Source of the DNA: Eubacteriales bacterium
GTDB taxonomy: Bacteria > Bacillota > Clostridia > Christensenellales > CAG-138
NCBI GenBank assembly: GCA_028701165.1
Contig: JAQVRG010000021.1
Coordinates: forward strand, 1-11,438
DNA: 11,438 nucleotides
Reading direction: 5' to 3'
Below are positions 1 to 6,979 of this stretch, piece after piece. The position numbers and the translations under genes were made by a program. Position 1 is the stretch's first letter; each line of letters opens with the position of its first letter. Below the pieces are notes generated by a model. That model was given only the letters and a program-made list of their open reading frames with translations. It made no database searches and was not told the DNA's origin.

Positions 1-1256
1 TGGTGGAGGCTATGACCGTGTTCCAAAACATCATACTTGGCGATAAGCGTGAAAAGGGCATATTTATCAACGTTGATAAGGCGAAGCGGGATATCCTCGC
101 CATTTCCGAAAAGTATGGCTTGGACATACAGATGGACGCTTTGATTACGGACATATCCGTGGGCGAGCAGCAGCGCGTGGAGATATTGAAGGCGCTTTAC
201 CGCGACGCGGAGCTTTTGGTGCTGGACGAGCCTACGGCGGCGTTGACCGATATCGAGGTAGAGGGTCTTTTTGAGGTAATCGAGCGGCTCAAGGGCGAAG
301 GAAAGAGCATTATTTTTATCAGCCACAAGATGCGCGAGGTACTGCATGTATCCGATCGCATAACGATACTGCGCGCGGGCGAAACCGTGTGCACGCTGGC
401 GATAGAGGAAACGAACGGGCCGGAGCTTGCGAATCTCATGATCGGCCGCGAGCTTGTGCCTTCCCAGTATGAAAAGGCGGAGGCGGGCGGCGAAAAGGTA
501 TTGGCGCTTACGCATGTGGATTATAACAAGACCCGCAAGCATAATGGCCTTAACGATGTGTCGCTGACCATTGCAAAAGGAGAAATATTGGGTATTGCGG
601 GCGTGGATGGCAACGGGCAGAGCCAGCTGGCCGATGTGGTCACGGGCGTTTTTGCGCCCGACAGCGGCGAGGTCGATCTCAAGGGGTCAAAGGTATTTTC
701 CTTTGATCCGCTGTCCTTCATCAAGCAGAATGTGGCGCATATTCCGGAGGATAGAAATCTGCAGGGATTGATCGGCAATATGAGCGTATGCGACAACATC
801 GTTTTGAAGCGCACCGCCAGCGAACAATTTAGCAGCGCCGGCGGTTGGCGGCTCAATAAACGCGCCATGCGGGATTATGCGGATGCCATGAAGGACAAAT
901 ACGATATCCGCTGCGCCTCCATCGAACAGGAAACGCGCAACCTTTCCGGCGGCAACCAGCAGAAGGTGATTCTTGCGCGCGAGCTGGAGGGCGATCCGGA
1001 TCTGATCGTCGCCGTGCATCCTACGCGCGGATTGGATATCGGCGCGACGCGCTTTGTGCATGACAGCCTGATCGAATCCCGCGAAAAGGGCTGCGGCGTA
1101 CTGCTGATCAGCGCCGATTTTGACGAGGTGCTGGAGATGAGCGATAGAATTTTGGTCATGTTTGAAGGTAAGATCATGGGCGAATATTCCGGGAAAACGC
1201 CGCCCATTGAAGAAATCAGCCTTGCCATGGCGGGCAATAAGGGGGTGACGGAATGA
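1..1256 (+). CDS. ABC importer double-NBD ATPase, nucleoside/simple-sugar type, 5' partial
   Basis: Energy-coupling ATPase of a BMP-type importer (RbsA/NupO-like, two nucleotide-binding domains in one chain). The reading frame is open to the window edge, so the N-terminus and first Walker A are outside. Numbering from the GTG at 3: NBD1 keeps a signature SVGEQQR (52-58), Walker B ending LDE (E76) and the H-loop His in ISH (106-108). NBD2 has a degenerate Walker A, GVDGNGQS (200-207), with Gln in place of the ATP-contacting Lys. Its signature LSGGNQQ (314-320) is intact. Its Walker B has His339 where the catalytic Glu would be, and its H-loop position is Ala371. One degenerate site is normal in this family, so hydrolysis probably occurs at one composite site. 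The stop overlaps the next ATG (ATGA), which indicates translational coupling with the permease. The substrate is inferred from the family: nucleosides most likely, another sugar-like ligand possible. Confidence 0.95.
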   Translation, partial: VEAMTVFQNIILGDKREKGIFINVDKAKRDILAISEKYGLDIQMDALITDISVGEQQRVEILKALYRDAELLVLDEPTAALTDIEVEGLFEVIERLKGEGKSIIFISHKMREVLHVSDRITILRAGETVCTLAIEETNGPELANLMIGRELVPSQYEKAEAGGEKVLALTHVDYNKTRKHNGLNDVSLTIAKGEILGIAGVDGNGQSQLADVVTGVFAPDSGEVDLKGSKVFSFDPLSFIKQNVAHIPEDRNLQGLIGNMSVCDNIVLKRTASEQFSSAGGWRLNKRAMRDYADAMKDKYDIRCASIEQETRNLSGGNQQKVILARELEGDPDLIVAVHPTRGLDIGATRFVHDSLIESREKGCGVLLISADFDEVLEMSDRILVMFEGKIMGEYSGKTPPIEEISLAMAGNKGVTE

Positions 1257-2311
1257 AGCTGGGCGGCAAATCCGAAAACATCATCATTCCGCTGATCGCG
1301 GTGATCTTGGCGTTTCTGATCGGCGGCGTGATCATAGCGGCGCTTGGATCCAATCCCGTGGATGCCGTAGGATACCTGGTGCAAGGCGCGTTTGGATCCA
1401 AAACCAATATCGGCGCGACGCTTGTCAAGGTAACCCCGTTGATATTCACGGGTCTTTGCGCCTGCTTTGCCTATCGCTGCGGCGTATTCAACCTTGGCGG
1501 CGAGGGGCAGTTCATTATGGGCGCGGTCACGGCGGTATGGGTGACGGTAAGCTGGGGTCTTGAAGGACCGCTTGCCTGTGCGGCCGCTTTGCTTCTAGGC
1601 GCTGTCGCGGGCGGCATATGGGGCGCGATACCGGGCATACTGAAGGTATTTCGCGGTTTGAACGAGATGATCGTTTCCATCATGCTTAACTATGTGGCGA
1701 CGCTGTTTATGGGCTGGGTCTATACGGAGCTTCTGCGCGACGGCAGCGTGCCGCAGACCTTTCCCGTGCCGGACGCGAGCAAGCTGGGACGGCTTATGCC
1801 GGGCATGCGCGCCACATGGGGCTTGGTGATCGCCGTACTGATCGCGGCGGGCATATACTACTTTCTTTTTAACACCTCCAAGGGCTTTCAGCTTCGCGCG
1901 GTGGGCCTTAACGCAACGGCGAGCCGTTATCAGGGCTTCAACGTAAAACGCTATATGCTCTTTAGCTTCATCGTATCCGGCGCGATTGCGGGTCTTGGCG
2001 GCGCTATCGAGCTTGTGGGTACGCAGTTCCGCCTCATGAGCGGTTTTGCGCTTGGGTTTGGCTTTGACGGCGTGGCGATCGCGCTGATCGCGCAGCTGAA
2101 TCCGCTGGCGACAGTGCTTGTAGCCTACTTCTTTGCGGTGCTGCGCACGGGCGCTACCACCATGCAGGTGGGCTCCGGCGTGCCTACCAGCGTGATCGAT
2201 ATTATTCAGGCGCTTGTCATCATCTTCGCTGTTGCGGGCATGGCGTTTGTGAGGCTTCCCGGTTTCAAGCAGCGCATGCTCAACCGCCAACGGGGCAAAA
2301 AGGAGGAATAG
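1253..2311 (+). CDS. ABC importer permease 1 (NupP/YufP-like)
   Basis: First of two membrane subunits of the importer, 352 aa, of the BPD_transp_2 permease class. It begins with a hydrophobic segment at about 10-32 and contains many membrane spans. The family loop that follows a Cys-rich segment is seen as NLGGEGQF (80-87). The cytoplasmic coupling region includes RGLNEMIVSIMLNYVA (134-149), matching the usual NEMI...MLNY pattern of nucleoside/sugar permeases. The C-terminus is basic (RGKKEE), consistent with a cytoplasmic tail. The start ATG overlaps the ATPase stop by four bases, and a G-rich ribosome site (1241-1247) lies within the ATPase end. Permease 2 starts three bases after this stop. 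It likely forms a heterodimer with permease 2. No frameshift or truncation is seen. Confidence 0.95.
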   Translation: MKLGGKSENIIIPLIAVILAFLIGGVIIAALGSNPVDAVGYLVQGAFGSKTNIGATLVKVTPLIFTGLCACFAYRCGVFNLGGEGQFIMGAVTAVWVTVSWGLEGPLACAAALLLGAVAGGIWGAIPGILKVFRGLNEMIVSIMLNYVATLFMGWVYTELLRDGSVPQTFPVPDASKLGRLMPGMRATWGLVIAVLIAAGIYYFLFNTSKGFQLRAVGLNATASRYQGFNVKRYMLFSFIVSGAIAGLGGAIELVGTQFRLMSGFALGFGFDGVAIALIAQLNPLATVLVAYFFAVLRTGATTMQVGSGVPTSVIDIIQALVIIFAVAGMAFVRLPGFKQRMLNRQRGKKEE

Positions 2312-2314
2312 GCA

Positions 2315-3256
2315 ATGGAATCTCTGTTTACTTGGAATTTCGCCTCGGAGATCGTGCTCTCTACGTTTCGCATGGCAACGCCGCTTCTTCTTGTGGCGCT
2401 TGCGGAGCTGTATTCGGAGCGCGCGGGTCTTGTCAACATCGGCCTTGACGGCATCATGTCCTTTGGCGCGCTGGCGGGCTTTATGATAAGCTATCTGACG
2501 GGCAACCCGTTTCTGGGCATCCTTGCGGGCGCCTTGGGCGGCGTATTGGTCAACATGGTCTACGCTTTCTGCACGGTAACGCTCTGCGCGGAACAAACCG
2601 TTTACGGCATGGCGCTCAACATATTTGCGCCCGCCATATCGGCGTTTATCTACCGCGTATATTTCGGCGTAAGCTCCACGCTCGCGCAGGCGACGCTGAT
2701 GAAGACCATAGCGATCCCCGTGCTCAAGGATATCCCGTTTATCGGGCCCCTGCTTTTTAACCAGACGCCCATGGTTTACTTCGCTTATCTTATGGTGCCT
2801 TTTACGGCTGTTTTCTTCAACCGCACGAAGGCCGGTTTATCCTACAAGTCGGTGGGCGAATATCCCAAGGCTGCGGAAACGCTGGGCATCAACGTGGTGC
2901 GGCAGAAATATGTAGCGTGCATCATCTGCGGCTTGCTCGCGGGTATCGGCGGCGCGTATTTGACAACCTGCTATGTCAACACCTATTCCGACGGTATTGT
3001 GGCAGGACGCGGCTTTATCGCCCTCTCCGCCGTTATATTCGGCCACTGGACTGGCTCCGGCGTGCTGATGGCCTGCCTGCTGTTCGGCTTCTGCGACGCC
3101 TTGCAGCTTAAATTACAGATTATCAGCAAGGATACGCCCTATCAGCTCTTTCAGATGATACCCTATGTATGCACGCTCGCGGCGCTTGCGATTATGGGCG
3201 CGAAAAAAGCAGGCCCCAAGGCCAAGGGCAAGCCGTATCTGCGTGAGGAGCGTTAG
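2315..3256 (+). CDS. ABC importer permease 2 (NupQ/YufQ-like)
   Basis: Second membrane subunit, 313 aa, of the same permease class but clearly diverged from its neighbour. The hallmark is SERAGLVNIGLDGIM (34-48), which corresponds to the NIGLEG motif of this subfamily. Several hydrophobic helices follow, and the C-terminus is Lys/Arg-rich and probably cytoplasmic. The ATG at 2315 is chosen because a perfect AGGAGG (2301-2306) lies eight bases upstream, inside the end of the preceding gene. Pairing with permease 1 gives the two-TMD arrangement expected for a BMP-type importer. The gene ends at 3256, 67 bases before the lipoprotein gene. Function follows from context and family; the transported solute cannot be read from sequence alone. 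Confidence 0.95.
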   Translation: MESLFTWNFASEIVLSTFRMATPLLLVALAELYSERAGLVNIGLDGIMSFGALAGFMISYLTGNPFLGILAGALGGVLVNMVYAFCTVTLCAEQTVYGMALNIFAPAISAFIYRVYFGVSSTLAQATLMKTIAIPVLKDIPFIGPLLFNQTPMVYFAYLMVPFTAVFFNRTKAGLSYKSVGEYPKAAETLGINVVRQKYVACIICGLLAGIGGAYLTTCYVNTYSDGIVAGRGFIALSAVIFGHWTGSGVLMACLLFGFCDALQLKLQIISKDTPYQLFQMIPYVCTLAALAIMGAKKAGPKAKGKPYLREER

Positions 3257-3272
3257 CTCCATTTACAAACGT

Positions 3273-3297
3273 TAATTGCGCCTTATTGGCGTAGTTA
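3273..3297 (+). promoter_or_regulatory. Intercistronic hairpin before the binding-protein gene
   Basis: Bases 3273-3282 can pair with 3288-3297 across a five-base loop (TTATT). That is ten pairs in RNA, two of them G-U. No T-run follows, so it does not look like an intrinsic terminator. It could shield the downstream mRNA from decay and raise lipoprotein output relative to the membrane subunits. An overlapping TATAAA (3296-3301) with a poor TTAATT 18 bases upstream could instead be a weak internal promoter. Seen by inspection only. Confidence 0.35.
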
Positions 3298-3310
3298 TAA
3301 AACAACAGAC

Positions 3311-3316
3311 GGAGGA
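3311..3316 (+). promoter_or_regulatory. Ribosome binding site that fixes the lipoprotein start
   Basis: GGAGGA sits seven bases before the ATG at 3324. The same frame is open upstream to an ATG at 3276, but that ATG lies in the hairpin, has no such site, and would put 16 polar residues ahead of the signal peptide. This decides for 3324. Confidence 0.85.
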
Positions 3317-3323
3317 AATAAGT

Positions 3324-4325
3324 ATGAAGAAAGTCTTTACCCTGATGCTCGTGTTGGCGCTTGCGCTCTCTATGATCGCGTGTGCCGCGAAGGCGCCTGA
3401 GGCGGCTCCCGCCGCTGCCGACAAGGTATACAAGGTCGCTATGGTGTGCGATTCCAGCATTTCCGACGGCGGCTGGGGCGCAGCCTGCTATAATGCGATG
3501 ATTACAGCGGCTGAGGCGCACGGATGGGAAACCATGTATACCGACAATATCGACGTTGCCGACTATGTAAGCTCCATCGAGAGCTACTGCTCGCTGGGAT
3601 ATGATATGATCTTCCTGCCGGGCAACCAGTACAGCGACGCTACCAAGGAGGTAGCTGCGAACTATCCCAACGTAATGTTTGCCGTGCTCAACGGTAACGA
3701 CCAGCTTCCCACCGCCAACATCTGCTCCATCCTGCCCAACGCAGACCAGATCGGTTATTTGGCGGGCGGTCTTGCCGGCCTTATGACCAAATCCAACACG
3801 CTCGGCTTTATCGGCGGCATGGAGCTTGACACCACCAAGGCTAAGCTCGCGGGCTTCGAGAAGGCCGCGAAGTATGTCAATCCCGACGCCAACATCAATG
3901 TCCTTTCCGCTTATGCCGGTTCCTTTGGCGATACCGCGAAGGGTATGGAGCTTGCCACCTCCATGATCGCCGAGGGCGCGGACGTGTTCTTTGGCGATGC
4001 TTCCGCTGTTGACTCCGGTGCGCGTCAGGCGATCGACAATGCAAACGGCTCCGGCGAGATCAAGGTTTTCGACATTGGTCAGCCCGCCGATATTTTGGGA
4101 CAGAATCCCTGCGTCATCTGCTCTGTCGTAACGGATAACGCCGGCATGCTCGGTCTGTGCATGGATGATGTGCAAGCAGGCACCTTTGGCAATAAGGTCG
4201 TTTATGGCACGTTGGAAAACGGCTGCCTCAGCGCGGGCAAGATCAATACGGATTTGGTTCCCGAAGATGTGCAGAAAGCGTATCTTGCGTTTGTTGAGAG
4301 CGTAACGAAGGGCGAATTCAAATAA
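3324..4325 (+). CDS. BMP-family substrate-binding lipoprotein (PnrA-like)
   Basis: Extracytoplasmic ligand-binding subunit of the importer, 333 aa, membrane-anchored. A lipoprotein signal peptide is visible: KK at 2-3, a hydrophobic stretch 4-18, then MIAC with Cys20 as the predicted lipidated residue (Met at -3 is a little unusual). An Ala/Pro-rich linker follows (21-33). The mature domain matches the Bmp/PnrA fold: DGGWGAACYNAM (48-59, usually DGSFN), YDMIFLPGNQ (93-102), a GYLAGGLAGLMTK segment (144-156), GFIGGMELDTTKAKLAGFE (161-179) and FFGDASAVDSGARQAI (222-237). Asp250 in KVFDIGQ is the likely counterpart of the ribose-contacting Asp of PnrA; this is inferred. It is last in the operon, whereas the binding-protein gene is often first in related operons. 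A nucleoside ligand is likely but not certain. A strong terminator follows. Confidence 0.95.
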   Translation: MKKVFTLMLVLALALSMIACAAKAPEAAPAAADKVYKVAMVCDSSISDGGWGAACYNAMITAAEAHGWETMYTDNIDVADYVSSIESYCSLGYDMIFLPGNQYSDATKEVAANYPNVMFAVLNGNDQLPTANICSILPNADQIGYLAGGLAGLMTKSNTLGFIGGMELDTTKAKLAGFEKAAKYVNPDANINVLSAYAGSFGDTAKGMELATSMIAEGADVFFGDASAVDSGARQAIDNANGSGEIKVFDIGQPADILGQNPCVICSVVTDNAGMLGLCMDDVQAGTFGNKVVYGTLENGCLSAGKINTDLVPEDVQKAYLAFVESVTKGEFK

Positions 4326-4354
4326 GCCGTTCGCGCAAAAAGAGATAACGAAAC

Positions 4355-4391
4355 AAAGCGTGCCGCCGGATTTTCCGGCGGCACGCTTTTT
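4355..4391. terminator. Intrinsic terminator between convergent genes
   Basis: A perfect 16-bp stem (4355-4370 with 4374-4389) closes on a TTT loop and runs into five T on the plus strand (4387-4391). It lies 29 bases after the lipoprotein stop and just beyond the convergent TSUP gene end at 4401. Read on the minus strand, the stem is followed by TTTGTTTCG, so it can plausibly stop transcripts from both sides, though the T-tract is weaker in that direction. Confidence 0.93.
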
Positions 4392-4400
4392 CTGTTTGGC

Positions 4401-5129
4401 CTATCCCCGGCTGTTGATAAGCAGGATCACACCCGCCGCGAGCAGCACATAATTGGTGATCTTGATAAAGGTCTCCCGCGGAAGCTTGGCCTGCAGCTTT
4501 CCGCCCGCCCATACGCTGACGAGCGCGACGGCCAAGCTCATGCAGAGCAAAGGCAGATTGGCGGCGGAATACATACCGGAAGCGGCCTGCTTTGCGACCA
4601 TGTACGCGTTGGTGACAGCCCAAACGCCGCTCGAAGTCGCGCGGAATTCGTTCTTGTCCTTGAAGGTCTGCTGCGCGTACATAATGAGGAAGGAGCCGCC
4701 GGAGAGGAAAAGCCCCTGCATAAGACCCGCGAGCAGCAGCATGATGTAGCGGAGAAAGTCGGGTATCGCCCACACCCTTTTCACAAGCAGATTCTTAAGC
4801 GCCACACAGAGCACGACGATGCCGAAGACCGTGAGCAGCAGGGACTTTGGCGCGGCGTTATAGAGGCGTACGCCTAAAAACATGCCCACAAACATGCCGA
4901 CGACGATGCGGAGCAGCTCTTTTTTATTGATATCCCGCCAAGTTTGCAGCACGACGACAACGGCGGTGATCCAAGCCAGCACGCCCAACACGGCCTTCGC
5001 GTCGTCGATGGACGCGAGCAGGATGCAAATCGGCATGGCGACCAGCGGCCCGCCGAAGCCTGTCATGGATTGCAGCGTAAAGGCCGCAAAAACCACCAAT
5101 AAAAACAGCACGGTTGCCGTAACGCTCAT
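4401..5129 (-). CDS. TauE/SafE (TSUP) family membrane permease
   Basis: Predicted integral membrane transporter, 242 aa, within the usual size of the TSUP family, whose known members move sulfite, sulfoacetate, thiosulfate or other organic anions. The two family repeats are visible. The first has MTGFGGP (22-28) after an N-terminal helix; the second has GLMQGLFLSGGSFLI (135-149). About seven or eight hydrophobic segments are spread along the chain, including 44-61, 74-90, 98-113, 126-150, 192-208 and 224-238. The ATG overlaps the stop of the upstream ABC exporter (ATGA) and has a GAGGAGG ribosome site at 5137-5143 inside that gene, so the two are translationally coupled. It is the last gene of the minus-strand unit. 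The anion it carries, and the direction, are unknown. Confidence 0.92.
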   Translation of the reverse strand: MSVTATVLFLLVVFAAFTLQSMTGFGGPLVAMPICILLASIDDAKAVLGVLAWITAVVVVLQTWRDINKKELLRIVVGMFVGMFLGVRLYNAAPKSLLLTVFGIVVLCVALKNLLVKRVWAIPDFLRYIMLLLAGLMQGLFLSGGSFLIMYAQQTFKDKNEFRATSSGVWAVTNAYMVAKQAASGMYSAANLPLLCMSLAVALVSVWAGGKLQAKLPRETFIKITNYVLLAAGVILLINSRG

Positions 5130-6949
5130 TTTTTTGCCTCCTCGCGCTCTAAAACAAGGCGGAACTGCGTTTCGTAAAGCTCGCGGTATACGCCGTTTCT
5201 TTCCAGCAGCTCGTCGTGCGTGCCCTCCTCGGCGATCACGCCGTCTTTCAGCACCAGTATTCTGTTGGCGGCCAAAATTGTGGAGAGCCTGTGTGCGATC
5301 ACGAGGCTTGTGCGTCCCACCATAAGCTTTTCAATGGCGCTTTGGATCGCCTGTTCGGAAATGGAGTCCAAAGCGCTCGTCGCTTCGTCCAATACAAGCA
5401 CACGCGGGTTTTTGAGCATCACGCGCGCGATGCTCAAACGCTGTTTTTCGCCGCCGGAAAGCTTGAGCCCGCGGTTGCCCACGACGGTATCATAGCCGTT
5501 TGGCCAAGAGATGATGGAATCGTGGATGTTGGCCATCTTACAGGCGTCTTCCATAGCGGCCTGCGTGACGTTTGGATTCGCGTATTGCAGATTTTCGCGG
5601 ATGGTGCCGTTAAAAAGGTAGGTTTCCTGCGAGACCATGCCGATCTGTTTGCGCAGCAGATCGAGGTCGTATTGCCGTACATCCGTATAGTTGAGCTTTA
5701 CGCAGCCCGCCGTAACGTCGTAAAGCCGGGGCAGCAGATTGACAAGCGTGGATTTGCCGCTGCCGGAAGGGCCTACGATTGCGTACATCTGTCCGGGCGG
5801 TACGGTAAAGCTGACGTCGCGGATGATGGGTACCTCCGGCGTATAGCTGAACGCCACATGTGAGAATTCGATGTGCCCCGTGTTGACGGCCGGATGCTTG
5901 GTGATGCGGGGGCTTGAAATGGTGATCTCCCGATCCAAGTATTCGAATATGCGGTTGAACAGCGCAAGCGAACGCGTGAAATCCACATTGATGTTAAGAA
6001 GCTGTTCTACGGGGCGGTAGAGCCTGTTGATCAGCGCCACCGTCGCCGTCACCGTGCCGACGCTTAGCGTGGGGTTTACGCTTTCGATGATGAACCAGCC
6101 GCCCGCGAAATAAATAAGCAGCGGCGCCACCTGCGTAAACATCCCCATCATCATGCGAAACCACTTGCCGCTGCGCTGCTCCTTAAGCGAGATCTGCATG
6201 ACCTCCTTGTTGACGGCCGCAAAGCGGCTGTATTCGTAATCCTCCTTGGAAAAGAGCTTTACGAGAAGCGAACCGGATACGGAAAGCGTTTCGTTGATGA
6301 TTTGGTTCAGCTCGTCCTGCTTGGCGCGGCTTTCAGTAAGCAGCTTCCAGCGCGTTTCGCCGACGCTGCGACTGGGGATGATGAGCAGCGGGATCACGAT
6401 GATACCCACGATCGCAAGCTGCCAGCTCATGGAGAAGAGCGCGATGAGCGTGGTAACGAGTATGGCGACATTGCTCACGATATTGGTCAAGGTGTTGGAT
6501 ACGACGGAGGCGACGCCTGAAATATCGCTTTCCATGCGGGTGATCACGTCGCCCTGCTTTTCGGTAGTGAAAAACGCGTGGGGCATGTCCTGCAAATGCC
6601 TGTACATCTCGTTTTTCATGTCATACACGATGCGCTGGGCAATCCATGCGTTGATGTAGCTCTCCAGCACGCTTATGACCTGCGAGAGCGTAAGCGTAAC
6701 AAAGGCTGCGAGCAAAAGCTGAATAAGCAGGCGCATATCCTTGCCGATGAGCGCCTCGTCCACGATGCGGCCCGTGATGATGGAAGGCAAAAGCCCAATG
6801 CCCGCCGAGAGCAGGATGGCGATGAATACCAATGCAAACTGCCAAAGATACGGACGCAGGTAGGCGAAGATGCGCGAAAGCAGCGCCCGCGTGACTTTCG
6901 GCGCTGCTTTCTTTTCTTCCTCGGTTAAATATCGGCTTGGTGGAGGCAT
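5126..6949 (-). CDS. ABC exporter half-transporter (MsbA/LmrA/BmrA type), TMD-NBD
   Basis: Full-length fused exporter subunit, 607 aa, expected to act as a homodimer in the cytoplasmic membrane. Residues 1-30 are a charged cytoplasmic N-terminus. Residues about 35-330 form a six-helix transmembrane domain (clear segments near 38-58, 74-94, 160-193 and 270-290). The NBD spans about 358-600: Walker A GPSGSGKST (393-401), Q-loop Gln441, signature LSGGE (497-501), Walker B VLVLDE (517-522, catalytic Glu522) and H-loop His553. All catalytic residues are present, so it should be active. Known relatives export drugs, lipids, lipid A or peptides, and the sequence does not specify the substrate. The start at 6949 has an AAGGA site a few bases upstream. 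It follows the acyl-CoA ligase by 30 bp and overlaps the TSUP start, which suggests joint expression. No partner half-transporter gene is adjacent. Confidence 0.96.
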   Translation of the reverse strand: MPPPSRYLTEEEKKAAPKVTRALLSRIFAYLRPYLWQFALVFIAILLSAGIGLLPSIITGRIVDEALIGKDMRLLIQLLLAAFVTLTLSQVISVLESYINAWIAQRIVYDMKNEMYRHLQDMPHAFFTTEKQGDVITRMESDISGVASVVSNTLTNIVSNVAILVTTLIALFSMSWQLAIVGIIVIPLLIIPSRSVGETRWKLLTESRAKQDELNQIINETLSVSGSLLVKLFSKEDYEYSRFAAVNKEVMQISLKEQRSGKWFRMMMGMFTQVAPLLIYFAGGWFIIESVNPTLSVGTVTATVALINRLYRPVEQLLNINVDFTRSLALFNRIFEYLDREITISSPRITKHPAVNTGHIEFSHVAFSYTPEVPIIRDVSFTVPPGQMYAIVGPSGSGKSTLVNLLPRLYDVTAGCVKLNYTDVRQYDLDLLRKQIGMVSQETYLFNGTIRENLQYANPNVTQAAMEDACKMANIHDSIISWPNGYDTVVGNRGLKLSGGEKQRLSIARVMLKNPRVLVLDEATSALDSISEQAIQSAIEKLMVGRTSLVIAHRLSTILAANRILVLKDGVIAEEGTHDELLERNGVYRELYETQFRLVLEREEAKK

Positions 6950-6979
6950 AGGTTCCTTTCAGGGATGTGTCCCGTACGG

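Noticed and set aside
1344..1401. TTGGATCCAA palindrome present twice, 48 bp apart
   Set aside because: Both copies are inside the permease coding sequence and encode ordinary residues (LGSNP and FGSKT); coincidence of codon use is the simplest explanation.
1595..2596. 333-codon open frame on the minus strand across the two permease genes
   Set aside because: It is antisense to two well-supported permeases, its translation is rich in Arg, His, Lys and Ala with no recognisable domain, and it arises from the codon bias of the plus-strand genes.
3276..3323. Earlier ATG as the lipoprotein start
   Set aside because: It has no ribosome site and would bury the signal peptide behind 16 residues; the ATG at 3324 has GGAGGA and begins a canonical signal peptide.
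3192..4175. 327-codon open frame on the minus strand over the BMP lipoprotein gene
   Set aside because: Shadow of a confidently identified lipoprotein gene. It also has no ribosome site that would support it and no family-like motif.
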